Shown: positions 20,791-31,943 of the stretch, in pieces
Layout: every line of letters begins with the position of its first letter
Numbering within the stretch: the stretch's first letter is position 1
Origin: Azolla caroliniana
Taxonomy: Eukaryota > Polypodiophyta
Length of the DNA: 64,000 nt
Assembly (NCBI GenBank): GCA_043228905.1
Contig: JBHGNT010000011.1
Location: forward strand, 12,586,001-12,650,000
Direction of reading: 5' to 3'
Translations under genes and position numbers: made by a program
Notes under the pieces: generated by a model
What the model was told of the DNA's origin: nothing
Database searches by the model: none
What the model saw: the letters and a program-made list of their open reading frames with translations, nothing else

Positions 20791-21312
20791 ATCCAAAATG
20801 TTCATTAATCCTACCTCTAATTAAAATATAATTGTGATTGGATAATCCTACAATTATACCATGAATATATCATGGAAGATTGGACAACATTGAGATGGGA
20901 AGATAGACTTACCGAGTTTTGGCAAAACCCTAGTTTTCAAGGAATAATTTTCAGAGACTTTCTTATCCAAAATGTTCATTAATCTTGCCTCTAATTAAAA
21001 TCTAATTGTGATTGGATAATCCTAAAATTATAGCATGAATAAATCATGGAAGATTGGACAATATTGAGATGAGAAGAGAGACTTACCAAGTTTTGGCAAA
21101 ACCCTAGTTTTCAGGGAATAATTTTCAGAGACTTTCTTATCCAAAATGTTCATTAATCCTACCTCTAATTAAAATCTAATTATGATTGGATAATCCTACA
21201 ATTATCGCATGAATAAATCATGGAAGATTGGACAACATTGAGATGAGAAGAGAGCCTTACCGAATTTTGGCAAAACCCTAATTTTCAGGGAGCAATATGC
21301 AGAAAGAGGTCT
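20791..21312. repeat. Three 174-bp tandem repeats at the hAT 5' end
   Basis: Units start at 20791, 20965 and 21139 (ATCCAAAATGTTCATTAATC). On the minus strand each carries a splice-donor-like site: CGGTAAGT at 20907-20912, TGGTAAGT at 21081-21086 and CGGTAAGG at 21255-21260. The repeats therefore multiply the putative first exon/intron boundary of the hAT gene. Confidence 0.85.
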
Positions 21313-21684
21313 CAGTTAAGAATGTATGTGTTATATAGGAAGAGCAAAAGACGTAGGCAAACCCTAAAATTCCAAGGAACCAATGTTTGTTGTTGTTCGC
21401 TGTTTCAGCTATTCCCTGCAGGTTGTTCCCTATTCGCTACTCGTCGAATACATTTTTTCAAAAAGAAAAAATTTAGGGGAAAAAAATTTAACGAATATTT
21501 GAACATGCATTCTTATGCGTATCCGTTGGTATTCGTGGGGGAGGCCCCATGAATGCGAATATGTCAATCTATGGTCCCCCATTAACATGACATTCATTGT
21601 CTCCTCAAAATACACTCTCTCATTACAGTCTATTTTCATTGTGAAATATATTGTGATAAATGTAAAACATCTGACACTAAATGG

Positions 21685-21876
21685 TTGAAAAGAGTTGTAG
21701 GGGAGTGGATGAGGTGTTGTCGTGGGGAGGCTGGTTGCAAGTTATGTGGATATGCTTTGGAATCGATCCCTCACTATTTTTGGAATTGTGTAGAGGCGAT
21801 TGGCATTTGGGGTAGAAATCTCGGGATCGTGGCAACTTGTGGTATTAATGGGAAAGTTATGTGGGGGTCCTTATAG
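21685..21876 (+). pseudogene. LINE zinc-binding domain fragment (zf-RVT)
   Basis: The frame encodes CKLCGYALESIPHYFWNCVEAIGIW, which has the CxxC...HxxxxC...W pattern of the zinc-binding region after the RT of plant non-LTR retrotransposons. Only 63 residues are open, and neither the RT before it nor a complete 3' end can be followed. Confidence 0.7.
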
Positions 21877-22512
21877 AATTTGAAGTTAACAGGAGAGGGT
21901 TGGGCGGAACAGTTAAACCCACTGGGTCATAAATTTATATCACAGGGTGGCAGCGTGTTCCAATGTACTCGAGTGCGACCTGGCACTAACTTTGCATTTT
22001 TTGAGGAAATATGAATGATGGTGGCGTGCTTATCTGTCTGGCACATTTGAACCATGCGCTGTAAGTTTGTCTTTCAGTAGCGACGAGGTGTTGCTAAATA
22101 TTTGGTTCAAGCTGGTATCGTAGGTACGCAGATACTATGACTCGATTCAAAGGGAATCAAACGAAGCAAAAAGGGCACGGTCAAAGTTTTTGTTGAAATG
22201 GGGTGGTTCTCCTATGATGGTCAAATCTTCAATAGGGCCTAAATGGAACTACCAAGCACCCAGGTGGTTGTTTCTGGCAATGGCTTATATTAGTGGACAG
22301 GAGATGTAGATATGTATAACTGCAATATAAGTAAGTTACCATAGTTGTGGTACCCGGATAGCTTTGTTGTAAAAGTGTAGGTGTGATAAATTTGTTTGTA
22401 AATGAGGGGGTTGGGATTATGATAAGATTTGTGAGGGGAAGGCCAACGTGAGTTTTGCTGAATTTGTTGTTGGTTTTCGGAGTTGTTGGATATATAGATA
22501 TCTCTAAGGTTA
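21877..22512. other. Degraded sequence left of element A
   Basis: No gene is recognised; it may be the 3' remains of the LINE fragment. It ends with GGTTA (22508-22512), the left target duplication of element A. Confidence 0.5.
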
Positions 22513-22956
22513 TGTTAGAGATATGCCCTAATGTAAGCATATGATAAGGATAAAAGAATGATAGATAGAAAGGAGAGAGAGAAAGAAGGGTGTCAATCCA
22601 CCCGACCACCCCCGAGCGAAGGGATCGAGACAGACTCAAGCCTCGATCGACGTCCCATACCACTGTCGAGTCATACCTGGTGTTGGCGCGCTCGCTACAA
22701 CAGTTGAACCACCACGAAACAGAGTCTCGACGTAGTCAAAAAAAGATGAAATGAGGGTAGCTAGGCCTCTTATTTATAGCGATACCCAAGGCCCCCAGGC
22801 AAGTTCACACTTGGCCTAATGGGTTGTCTCAATCCCAAGAATTAAAAGTAATCCTCCCCTTCTTTACACTCTCGTTTAACCCTCACAGTTATCCACGTGT
22901 ATAGAATACTACGGTAAATTCTCACCAAGGGATATTATATGGTCATGCCCGTAACA
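22513..22956 (-). repeat. 3' LTR of gypsy A
   Basis: On the minus strand it starts TGTTACGGGC and ends CTCTAACA (444 bp). It matches 52923-53374. Minus-strand AAAGAGGGGGAGTA, the polypurine tract, directly precedes it at 22957-22970. Confidence 0.92.
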
Positions 22957-22974
22957 TACTCCCCCTCTTTAAAA

Positions 22975-23665
22975 CATTCACTCTTGCAATGGAAAGTTAG
23001 GGAAGTTAGTTCTAAGAGTATTTTCGCGTTCCCATGTGGCATCTTTGATTGATTTATCCATCCATTTTATTTTAAATTCTCGGATTCCTTTAGTACGTAG
23101 TTTTTTTGTTTTAAGATCGAGAATTCTTTCTGGTACATGTGGTTTAGAGTTTCAGTTGTAATTGTATTGTCACCAGAACCTAGAAGTTCTTTTAGACGAC
23201 TCACATGAAAAACCGGATGAATTTCAACACCATCATGAAGAGCGAGACAATAGGCTGATGACCCAATGTGTTTAAGGACTGTAAAAGATCCACAAAACCG
23301 TGGGGCTAACTTAGTGCACTTACCCTTAGACAATGTCTTAGAATTGTGAGGTACACGTAAAAATACCTTTTGTCCAGGGTTGAATACATGAGGTTGCCTA
23401 TAATGATCGGCATAAAAACGCGCTCTATATTGAGCTGTTTTTATATTATCTCGTGCAATATGCAACATATCTTGCATTTTCCGAAGAAAATTTTGCGTAC
23501 TTCGCAATTCATCATGATGTATATTAACATCAATTGGGGCTCGTGGTTGAAAACCATACATCAACATAAAAGGACTATATCTCGTCGATGTATGCTTGGA
23601 GCTGTTATAAGCAAACTCCAAAATTGGGAGATAAAGTTCCCTTTTTGTTGGTTTTGTACCAACGT
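22975..23665 (-). pseudogene. Gypsy A integrase C-terminus and chromodomain-like end
   Basis: The minus strand shows GTKPTKRELYLPILEFAYNS, then a DNA-binding C-terminal region (FNPGQKVFLRVPHNSKTL, KLAPRFCGSFTVLKHIG, IHPVFHVSRLKELLG). After a frameshift near 23110 it reads GIREFKIKWMDKSIKDATWE, a chromodomain-like tail. The stop codon lies just before the polypurine tract. On the other side of gypsy B the integrase core continues at 30380. Confidence 0.85.
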
Positions 23666-24483
23666 TGTCGTAGTGTAATTTACACACTACGTGGAAATTG
23701 CATTTTGTCCATCCGGATAGAGAATGAAATACCCGGTGAGAACCGGACGAAGAGAAACCGGCAAGGAGGAATCGGCAAGGAAGAACCGGATGAAGAAGGC
23801 CGGTGAGAGTCTCTTACGGGATAAAGAGACACAATTGTAAATAAAAGAAACATTAAAATTTCTATTACATACATAGGGCAAGATTCAAACCCTGCACCTC
23901 CACACAGACAAACTCCAGCCTTACCATTATACTAACTTATTCTAAGTGTTTCAAATATAGATTTAATACGTATAAAACCTTTATTTTCGCCTACCTTTAT
24001 TAAAAGGTAAGTCATGCATTTTTAGAATGCGTGAAAACTTTATTTATATGTATACTAATAAAATTACGCATGCACATCTAGTGGGCATGAATGCTAAATT
24101 TAGGAAATCGTAGTGGGAAAAGTAAAGCATGCAAATTTAGAGGGCATGAACAGTTTAGAAAAGCAAGAAGTTATGCTTAGCCTCTTTTGTCCTTATATAA
24201 GGAGAGAAAGATGTATAAGGGTTGGTTATTTTTTGGATTAAGTATTGATCAATATAAATAAATAAAAATTATTCGTGGGATTAACGATTTATGCATCTAC
24301 TTCTTTCTTAACAACCTAAGTACCAATTAATATAGTATACTCGTGTGATTCACAAGTTTCTTATCTTTCTCTTTGCTATCTACTCATAATTAATCTCTAT
24401 CTCACAATCTCCTTTCTCCTAGTCCAAAACCCCAGCGGTTCCCACCCGACTCACGTAACGATCTAGCGCCGAGAGGCACGACA
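23666..24483 (+). repeat. 5' LTR of gypsy B
   Basis: 818 bp. The head hairpin is CGTAGTGT, 7 bases, ACACTACG. An antisense tRNA-like module lies at 23876-23935. A module at 23705-23830 (ACCCGGTGAGAACCGGA and following) is also found in copia C. CAAGTGGTGAACCCGACG follows the LTR and probably includes the primer site, but I cannot name the tRNA. Confidence 0.9.
23876..23935 (-). other. tRNA-like module in gypsy B 5' LTR
   Basis: On the minus strand TTAGTATAATGGTAA (A-box-like) is followed by GCAGGGTTTGAATCTTGCCC (B-box-like, T-arm-like stem). A diverged copy lies in the 3' LTR at about 29800-29865. Confidence 0.5.
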
Positions 24484-24500
24484 CAAGTGGTGAACCCGAC

Positions 24501-25213
24501 GTGAAGACGGGTGGCAAGGAGATGGAGAATCAACAAGCTAACAATATGATGGCGATGTTCGAGCGGATGCTACGAGAACAACGCGCGATGTCAGAGATTT
24601 CGGCAGCAGTAGAGCGGCTCGTGCAACGCAACGGGCAATTCAACGGTAAGGATGTGTCGCGATATTTGCAGGACTACAAGGTAGAGATGCTCTGGTGCCG
24701 GATTTCGGAAGGACTGCAAGTGACATCCTTCAACCGGTGGCGACCGACGGGCTTCAAGGGAGTATCCACGGGTTACAACAGCAAAATCTGACGTGGGAAG
24801 TATTTGAAGAAGCGTTAAAGACCACATTCGCCATCGAGGACTCCTCCAAGGCAACGCGGAGGGGATTCGAAGATTGGGTGGAAACGCCAGGTAAGGGGTT
24901 GAAGGTCCTCGAAGTGTATTCGTCATTCGAAAGTCGGTTCGGGGGGTTGTCCGCGAGAGATCAAACTATTCTTGCATCGGACAAAGTCATCATGTTTTTG
25001 CGATCTGTGGACGTCCGGGACCGGAAAGATCTCGGAATGCTTCTGGAGGACACGACCACCGAAAGCGGCCTCACCGAAACGTGGGAAAGCGTGCGGGATA
25101 TCGTCGCGCGATATGTGAAGAGGGGGCAGTGGCTTGCTAATGAAGAGAAGAGGGTTTCGGAACCGATTCCGAAACCGAGATCCGGATTGGAGGACCATCA
25201 ACTGTGGGCTTGA
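24501..25213 (+). pseudogene. Gypsy B gag
   Basis: The first frame starts near 24501 and reads MENQQANNMMAMFERMLREQ and VSRYLQDYKVEMLW. A frameshift near 24700 moves to LTWEVFEEALKTTFAIED and FESRFGGLSARDQTILASDK, ending with TGA at 25213. The content fits a retrotransposon capsid, but homology to common plant Gags is not obvious to me; the call rests on position and general pattern. Confidence 0.65.
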
Positions 25214-25249
25214 GAGACTACGACCGAGAAGGGGATTGACACAACCACG

Positions 25250-26107
25250 GTGGAGCAATTGCTGAAAGATATGGAGAATCTGAAAATCGCGATGGTGAAG
25301 AAGTCGGGAGACCATCCCACAAACTCCAAGTATATGGACCGTCGATTTATATGGTGTGATAGCACCGAACACGATCGGAGGGATTGCGACGAGCACAAGG
25401 AGGCGTTACGACAGGATCTTATCTACTATGAGGGAAATCAGATTCATTCAATGGACTCTCGGAAGCCACTCCGACCGAACTTCCGGAAAGGCGGCATGAA
25501 GAAGGTTCTAGAGGAGGAAATAACGGCAAAAGGTAATTATGCGACAACCGTGGGAATAAGTGTGGGTGAGTCGTTGGGAGCAAAGGCGTCTTTTTGGTCG
25601 GATATGCTAGAAAACCCCAAGAAAACCGACTCCAATGAGATCCGAAGCACCACGAAAGGCATCCGTGAAGCTATAGGATGGGAGTGCCCCGTGGATAAGA
25701 ATAGTGTGTTTGCTTTATGCCAATTGCATGAAGTGTATGTAGATGAGAAGCGACGACGCACGGATGAGGCGGCCGGTCCATCGAAGACACTGGAAAGCTG
25801 GAACTCTGGAGGTAAGGGAAAAGAAAAGATGATTCCGGCATTCAAGCTCGTCTCGGACATCGAACAACAAACGGACTTGAAAAAGGTGTTCGAGGAGAGA
25901 ATCCTCAATAGCCGGGTAGATTTTTCACTTCGAGAATTACTCGGAATAGCGAAGAAGGAGTTCCACGATCTTCTTGTGGATCTCGTGAAGAGAAAAAGGC
26001 AAAGTACGGAGGAGAATGCTCCAAGGGTGAATGCAAATACCGTTCTAATGAATCACACCGAATTGGAGGATGAAATACCGAATTCTCACTACATAAAACC
26101 ACACTAG
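25250..26107 (+). pseudogene. Gypsy B zinc knuckle region and linker
   Basis: The same frame after a short gap contains RRFIWCDSTEHDRRDCDEHK, a degenerate CX2CX4HX4C knuckle in which the first Cys appears to be Phe. A long charged segment follows, ending with TAG at 26105-26107. Confidence 0.65.
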
Positions 26108-26560
26108 GCACGCGCAACTACGGAGACTCCGGTCCGAATCAGTAACATCAAAGAGCCCGTGCTAGCATTGATTGATCACGGATCGGAGATCAACTTGATG
26201 TCCAAGGAGTTCTACGGAAGGGTAAATGGCCTATTAACACGAATCATGGGTGGAAGATCCGAGCAGCCACTAAAGCAACAGAAGAACTATTTGCGGCTTG
26301 TCCGGATGTGATGGTGAAGATCGGGGATATGGAGATAGACCAAAATTTCTTCGTGCAAGATGAGGTTTCACACTCCGCGATCCTCGGGCAACCCTTTATC
26401 ATGGCTTCACGGATGGAGACAAAGGTGCTCGATAGCGGTGTGGCTTTTGCACGAATTCGGAGCCAAAACGAAGGGAAATCCGTTAAATTCCTAATTGTGC
26501 CGGAAAATCATGAAAGGAACAAGTGGGAGCTCTTGTCCCAAACGAAGATGGATTTTTAGA
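26108..26560 (+). pseudogene. Gypsy B aspartic protease
   Basis: LALIDHGSEINLMSKEFYG corresponds to the protease active site with D-H-G-S in place of D-T/S-G. It is followed by FFVQDEVSHSAILGQPFIM, which fits the ILG(R/Q)P flap region of retropepsins. A frameshift lies between the two parts. Confidence 0.7.
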
Positions 26561-26816
26561 TCGCACTGTTGCGGAGTGGGGAAGTGATAGTCCGAGAAGC
26601 CTTGATACCCCACACAGGAAGAAGACTCTCGGAGCAAAACAAGTACGAATCGGTCCGGAAGGGGCATCAACGTACGTAGCCGTAGCCGGAGGAATGAAGA
26701 AAGAATACCGAAAGGTAGAGAGTAAGTTACGGTCGGCATCAATAATAAAAGAAGATGAGGAGAAGGTGGCGATGGGGATTCTAGAGCCATCAAATGCTCC
26801 GTACTCAAATCGTTAG

Positions 26817-28196
26817 TTTACGGTTCTAAAGAAGAATGGGTCACTCCGATTTATTCAAGATTTGCAACCGGTGAACAAGGTCACGATCCGGAACTCCAGA
26901 GTCAGTCCGATACTAGACAAATTTGCGGAAGCATTTGTCGGTCGCGCGATATACTCCATCAGAGACCTATACTCCGGATATGACCAATTCCAACTAGCTG
27001 TGAAGAGCCAAGACATCACTACCATGCAGATACCGATAGGATTAGTCCGGATGTGTACGCTACCACAAGGCGCGACGAACTCGGTTGCACATATGATGAA
27101 TGCGATGAACAAGGTGCTTCGAGACTGCATTCCGGAGATAACAATGCCGTTCCTAGATGACATTCCAATGAAAGGATGCGCGGTAGAAGAAAAAGATGAA
27201 ACTATGGATGATCGGGGATGTCGAAAGTTCGTAGTTGACCATATTCGCGATTGCGAGAAAGTGCTTCGAAAGTTAGAAGATGTGCACCTAACACTTTCCG
27301 GTGAGAAATCGGCATTCGGGCAAGAAGAAATATTGGTAGTCGGACATCTATGTGGGCCCTATGGCCGAAGACCGTCACCAACCAAGATCGACGCGATTCA
27401 AGCTATGAAAGAAGTATGCGAGTCACAATCCGAAGTTCGAAGGTTTCTTGGAACATATGAATTCTACCACATATGGATTCCGCACTATGCACATATAGCG
27501 GACCCACTCTATCACTTGTTGCGGAAGGGTAAGAAGTTTGAATGGAAACCGGAGCATACCAAAGTCGTGAAGAAGCTCAAGAAATCACTACGCAGGGCAA
27601 AAGCACTAAAGAAGCCGAACTATGACCGACCGATCATAGTAACTGTTGACACAAGTCCAACCGGAATCGGATGGGTCATCAATCAAGCCGATCCGGAAGG
27701 TTCGCGATATCCGATCCGATTCGGAGCAAAGGTTCTCAACGAAAGGCAACGCGGATATGCACAAGTTAAAAGAGAATTATGGGGAATCGTGTCGGCAATC
27801 AAATCGGATCGAGATTATTTGATCGGAGCCGAAGTAGTGATCGAAACGGATTGTCTTCCGATACTCGGGATGATGCGGTGTTGCATGATACCGGATGTGG
27901 CTATGCTAAGATGGATTGCATATGTTAAGTCGCTTAATCCGGAGGTACGACACATCTCCGGAAAAGACAACGCGGTAGCGGATATGTTATCAAGGGCGCG
28001 GTTCGGAGATAACATAACCGAATCCGATAATGAAGAAGTTTCCAAAGACTACTTTGCTTTGGAGCACATATGCCGGGTGAACATAATCAAAGAATTCCGG
28101 GAAGAAGAATACGAGGGAGAAAGCTTGCTGATCGGGAAAGTGCTACAAGAAATCGAGGAATCATCGGACAATAAAGAGAAGAGAGCTAAGATCTGA
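26817..28196 (+). pseudogene. Gypsy B reverse transcriptase and RNase H
   Basis: It begins with FTVLKKNGSLRFIQDLQPVN (conventional start lost) and has IRDLYSGYDQFQLAV (catalytic Asp), TLPQGATNSVAHMMNAMNKV and MPFLDDIPMKG, whose FLDD is the active site. FLGTYEFYHIWIPHYA precedes RNase H with IIVTVDTSPTGIGWVINQ and ISGKDNAVADMLSRARF. The frame is intact over 444 residues and ends with TGA at 28196, after which integrase continues in the same frame. Confidence 0.85.
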
Positions 28197-29603
28197 AGTA
28201 AGAAGCGGCAAGTCCGAAAGTTCTTCTTGAAAAATGGATTACTATGGAGGGAGCCGAAAAGACCGGATGGCATACCACTTCGAGTAGTCGGGACAAAAGA
28301 GAAACGAAACCAGGTCATGTCCGAATTTCACGAATCTGATTGGGTTGGACATCGGGGAACATGGGCAACATTTGGGAAGATCAAGCAAAGATATTGGTGG
28401 AAGAATATGTACAAAGATGTCGCGGAGTTCACAGAAAGCTGCGAGAAGTGTCAAATCTACTCCGGAGTTCGACACCGAGATGAGTTACATCCGACATTCT
28501 CACCGACAATCAACTTCAAATGGATGGTTGACATTGTAGCCATGCCAACCGGGATCGGACAAAAGAAGTACTTGGTGTTAGCTCGGGAAGATCTCACAAA
28601 TCAAGTAGAAGGTCAGGCGCTACGAAGGAAAACGTGTTCTGCGGTATGTCAATTTCTTTTGGAAGAAGTGTTTTGCAGGTACAGGTGTGTAGGACAAATG
28701 ATTGCGGATCGAGGAGAACTTGACTCTGATAAAGCTAGGGGATTCTTCGCCAAACATGGAGTTTGGTTAACACTAACAACGGCATACAATCCGGAAGCCA
28801 ACGGGAAGGTCGAGCGAGGACATAGTCCGATCGTCAAAGCACTTGCCAAAGCATGCGACGGAAGGGTGATGGATTGGCCGCAGATGCTCCCGTATGCACT
28901 ATGGGCGGATCGGATGACGCATAGCTCCGTAACCGGTTATATGCCGACAAAACTTATGACCGGACAAGCACCGGTAATGCCGACGGAAACCGCAATCGCG
29001 ACATGGACAATGCTACCGTGGAAGGAAGAGATGAGCCGGGAAGAACTACTAGCAGTCCGGATACGACAACTGGAGGGAAGACCGGAAGATGTAGCGGAAG
29101 CGTCACGCCGACAACAAGAAGCGCGACTCCGGAACAAAAGCCGGTTCGACACCAAACACTAACTATGACCACGGAAAATTAAAGAAGGAGATTGGGTGAT
29201 TGTTTATGATAGTAGTTTGGATCATCAACATACAACGATACAGAAGTTCGCAAAAAGGTGGTTTGGCCCATATGAGGTTCGGAAAGTTTTCGACAACGGA
29301 ACTTACCAACTAAGTGAGTTGGATGGAACAATACTACGAGTGCCTATAGCAGGGAAACGGGTGAAGATCTTCAAGAAGCGGACTAACAATGAATCTTATG
29401 TAGCCATAGACGAGACCGACAATGAGGAGCAACCGGACAAACATCGCGGTGATGCGGATAGCGAAGAAAGTGGACTTCAACTCGTAGTCGACATAAGGGA
29501 AGATTCGGAGAGCGATACGGATGGAGGCGAATATGGAACATCGGGAACTTCGGCACATACCGGAGGATGTGCGGGTTTAAAGGGGGTGAGTGTCGTAGTG
29601 TAA
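28197..29603 (+). pseudogene. Gypsy B integrase
   Basis: The zinc-binding N-terminus reads HESDWVGHRGTWATFGKIKQ and ESCEKCQ. The D-D-E core has FKWMVDIVAMP, MIADRGELDSDKARGFF and AYNPEANGKVERGH. Stops at 29162 and shortly after are followed in frame by a C-terminal region GDWVIVYDSS and KRWFGPYEVRKVFDNGTYQL (GPY motif). There is no chromodomain. The final stop, TAA at 29601-29603, lies 11 bases inside the 3' LTR. Confidence 0.87.
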
Positions 29604-30375
29604 TTTACACACTACGTGGAAATTGCATTTTGTCCATCCGGATAGAGAATGAAATACCCGGTGAGAACCGGACGAAGAGAAACCGGCAAGGAGGAATCGG
29701 CAAGGAAGAACCGGATGAAGAAGGCCGGTGAGAGTCTCTTACGGGATGTAGAGACACAATTGTAAATAAAAGAAACATTAAATTTTTTGTTACATGCTTA
29801 GGGTAGGATTCAAACCCTATACCTCCATGCAAACAAACTCCGACCTTACCATTATACTAACTTATTCTGAGTGTTTCAAATATAGATTTAATACATATAA
29901 AACCTTTATTTTCGCCTACCTTTATTAAAAGGTAAGTCATGCATTTTTAGAATGCGTGAAAACTTTATTTATATGTATACTAATAAAATTACGCATGAAT
30001 GCTAAATTTAGGAAATCATAGTGGGAAAAGTAAAGCATGCAAATTTAGAGGGCATGAACAGTTTAGAAAAGCAAGAAGCTATGCTTAGCCTCTTCCGTCC
30101 TTATATAAGGAGGAGAGAAAGATGTATAAGGGTAGGTTATTTTTTGGATTAAGTATTGATCAATATAAAAAGAAATATTATTCGTGGGATTCACGATTTA
30201 TGCATCTACTTCTTTCTTAACAACCTAAGTACCAATTAATATAGTATACTCGTGTGATTCACGAGTTTCTTATCTTTCTCTTTGCTATCTACTCGTAATT
30301 AATCTCTATCTCACGATCTCCTTTCTCCTAGTCCGACTCGACTCACGTAACGATCCGGCGCCGAGAGGCACGACA
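29591..30375 (+). repeat. 3' LTR of gypsy B
   Basis: 785 bp and similar to 23666-24483, with a 13-base-type loss near 29996 and scattered substitutions. It is preceded by a G-rich polypurine tract, AAAGGGGGTGAG, and followed by ACGT. Confidence 0.92.
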
Positions 30376-30379
30376 ACGT

Positions 30380-31260
30380 ATCCTCAAAGCATGTCCTCAA
30401 TAATTTGATTTACTTGTTCTGTCTGTCCATCGGATTGAGGATGATCCGTGGAGGTCATGCTCAATGTAGTTTCTAACTTCTTAAAGACTTGTGTCTAGAA
30501 GTCACTAGTAAACTTTGGATCTCGATCACTCACGATATCCATCAGTAACCCATAAAAACGAAATAACTTGTCAACCAATTGGTAAGCCAATTCAGGAGCA
30601 GTTACCGTGGTTTTTGTAGCAATAAATCTGGCCATTTTAGTTAGTCTATCAACCACAACCCAGATGGCATCATGACCTTTTTGGGTGCGAGGAGGGCCAA
30701 CAATAAAATCCATGGATATACTTTCCCACTTATTATTGGGAATGTCCAAGGGATGTAAAAGTCTTGCGGCTTTAAGTCACTTGACTTTGTAACCTGACAT
30801 TGGTGACATTTAGTCACATAGCTATGTATGTCAGGGTGCATCTTAGGCCAATAGAATTAAGTGGAGATGAAAACAAGTGTACGATGTATTCCAGGGTACC
30901 CCGCAAAGAGCGCATCATGGCATTAAAAAAGAATTCTCTTTTTTACCTCAGGCAAATCTGGAACACAAACCTTCCCATTACGGTAGAGCAGATCGTTAGC
31001 AATGTGGAAGTATTCCTTCGAGGATGTGGTGGTGTCTAATCCAGCCTCAACTCTTGCCCAATATTTTGAAAAATAACTGTCATCAGGATACTTTCCTCGA
31101 AGGTGATCATAAAGATCTAATGTTATTTCAGTGAAGCTAAGCATGTTAACTTCACGGATGCGACTTAGTGCATCAGCAACAGTGTTCATGGAACCTTTAC
31201 GATATCGTATGGAAAAATCAAAGTCCTGGATGAGATCAGCCCATCGTGCCTTACGACCTT
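30380..31260 (-). pseudogene. Gypsy A integrase core and end of RNase H
   Basis: Reading leftwards, RNase H ends with KARWADLIQDFDFSIRYRKG and MNTVADALSRIREV. Then come the HHCC zinc region (HPDIHSYVTKCHQCQ) and the core WESISMDFIVGPP, VVDRLTKMARFI, MDIVSDRDPKF. The catalytic Glu follows in DGQTEQVNQ near 30400. A TAG at about 30495 and a TGA close to the B junction break the frame. Confidence 0.88.
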
Positions 31261-31912
31261 TGTTAGGATCTCGGTCCCTCCGGATGGGATACGAAGGCCC
31301 GACATCGGAAGACCCGGTGAGAACCGGATGTGGAGTACCCAGAACCGGATGATGCAGACCTGGTGAGAACCGGATGACGAGTACCGGGCAAGGAAGACCC
31401 GGTGAGAACCGGATGTTGCAGGCCCGGTGAGAACCTCTCATCGGATGAAGGGACATATATGAAGATATGTTTCTGAGAGCCCATTGGGCCTATATCTGTA
31501 AATAGTCCTAATGTCATATTAGTATAAATGTGACCTAGGGCAAGCAATGTTTTTTTATGGGGGGGATCATAGTTGCTGTTATTATCTTTGTATAGTGTAA
31601 TTGGTATAACGATTGTACTGAGAGAGAGAGAGAGCGATACAGAGCATGTCTCTGTTGTAACCGCCGTCGGGCGAAGATTGTGAGCAAGAGGTCGTTGCCT
31701 CTGTGCTCTCTGTTGTACTCCTTGACATAGTGATAGTTTGGAGTCTGTGGACTCCCATGGTTTTTCCCTCTCAGGGTTTTCCACGTTAACATCTTGTGTA
31801 TTCTCTTTCTGTTTGTGTACTTACCTCCATTCCCATTTCTTCTGTGTTTGATTGTCATCAAGTGATCTATGCTTCGATTGTGGCCGGAGATTATTCCGCA
31901 TATTTCTCGTCA
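31261..31912 (+). repeat. 5' LTR of copia C
   Basis: 652 bp, with several copies of ACCCGGTGAGAACCGGATG between 31311 and 31440, a (GA)n tract near 31620 and an end ATTATTCCGCATATTTCTCG then TCA. AAC and the primer site TGGTATCAGAGC (31916-31927) follow. Confidence 0.9.
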
Positions 31913-31915
31913 AAC

Positions 31916-31927
31916 TGGTATCAGAGC
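31916..31927 (+). other. Primer-binding site of copia C (tRNA-iMet)
   Basis: TGGTATCAGAGC lies three bases after the LTR end. Confidence 0.88.
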
Positions 31928-31943
31928 AAAACGACACAGAAAA

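Larger units (their letters stand above)
23666..30375 (+). mobile_element. Gypsy B, full-length but decayed Ty3/gypsy element
   Basis: LTRs at 23666-24483 and 29591-30375 start TGTCGTAG and end CACGACA. The target duplication is 4 bp, ACGT (23662-23665 and 30376-30379). Internal order is gag, zinc knuckle, protease, RT, RNase H, integrase with a GPY-like end and no chromodomain. From RT to the end one frame is used, broken by a few stop codons. The RT and integrase look divergent from the other gypsy elements here. It inserted into the integrase of A. Confidence 0.92.

Noticed and set aside
23661-30380. A 5-bp target duplication for gypsy B
   Set aside because: AACGT on both sides would require dropping the final A of the LTR, but internal LTR boundaries show that the LTR ends CGACA, and the solo LTR at 13618 then mismatches. 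Four bases, ACGT, is the consistent reading.
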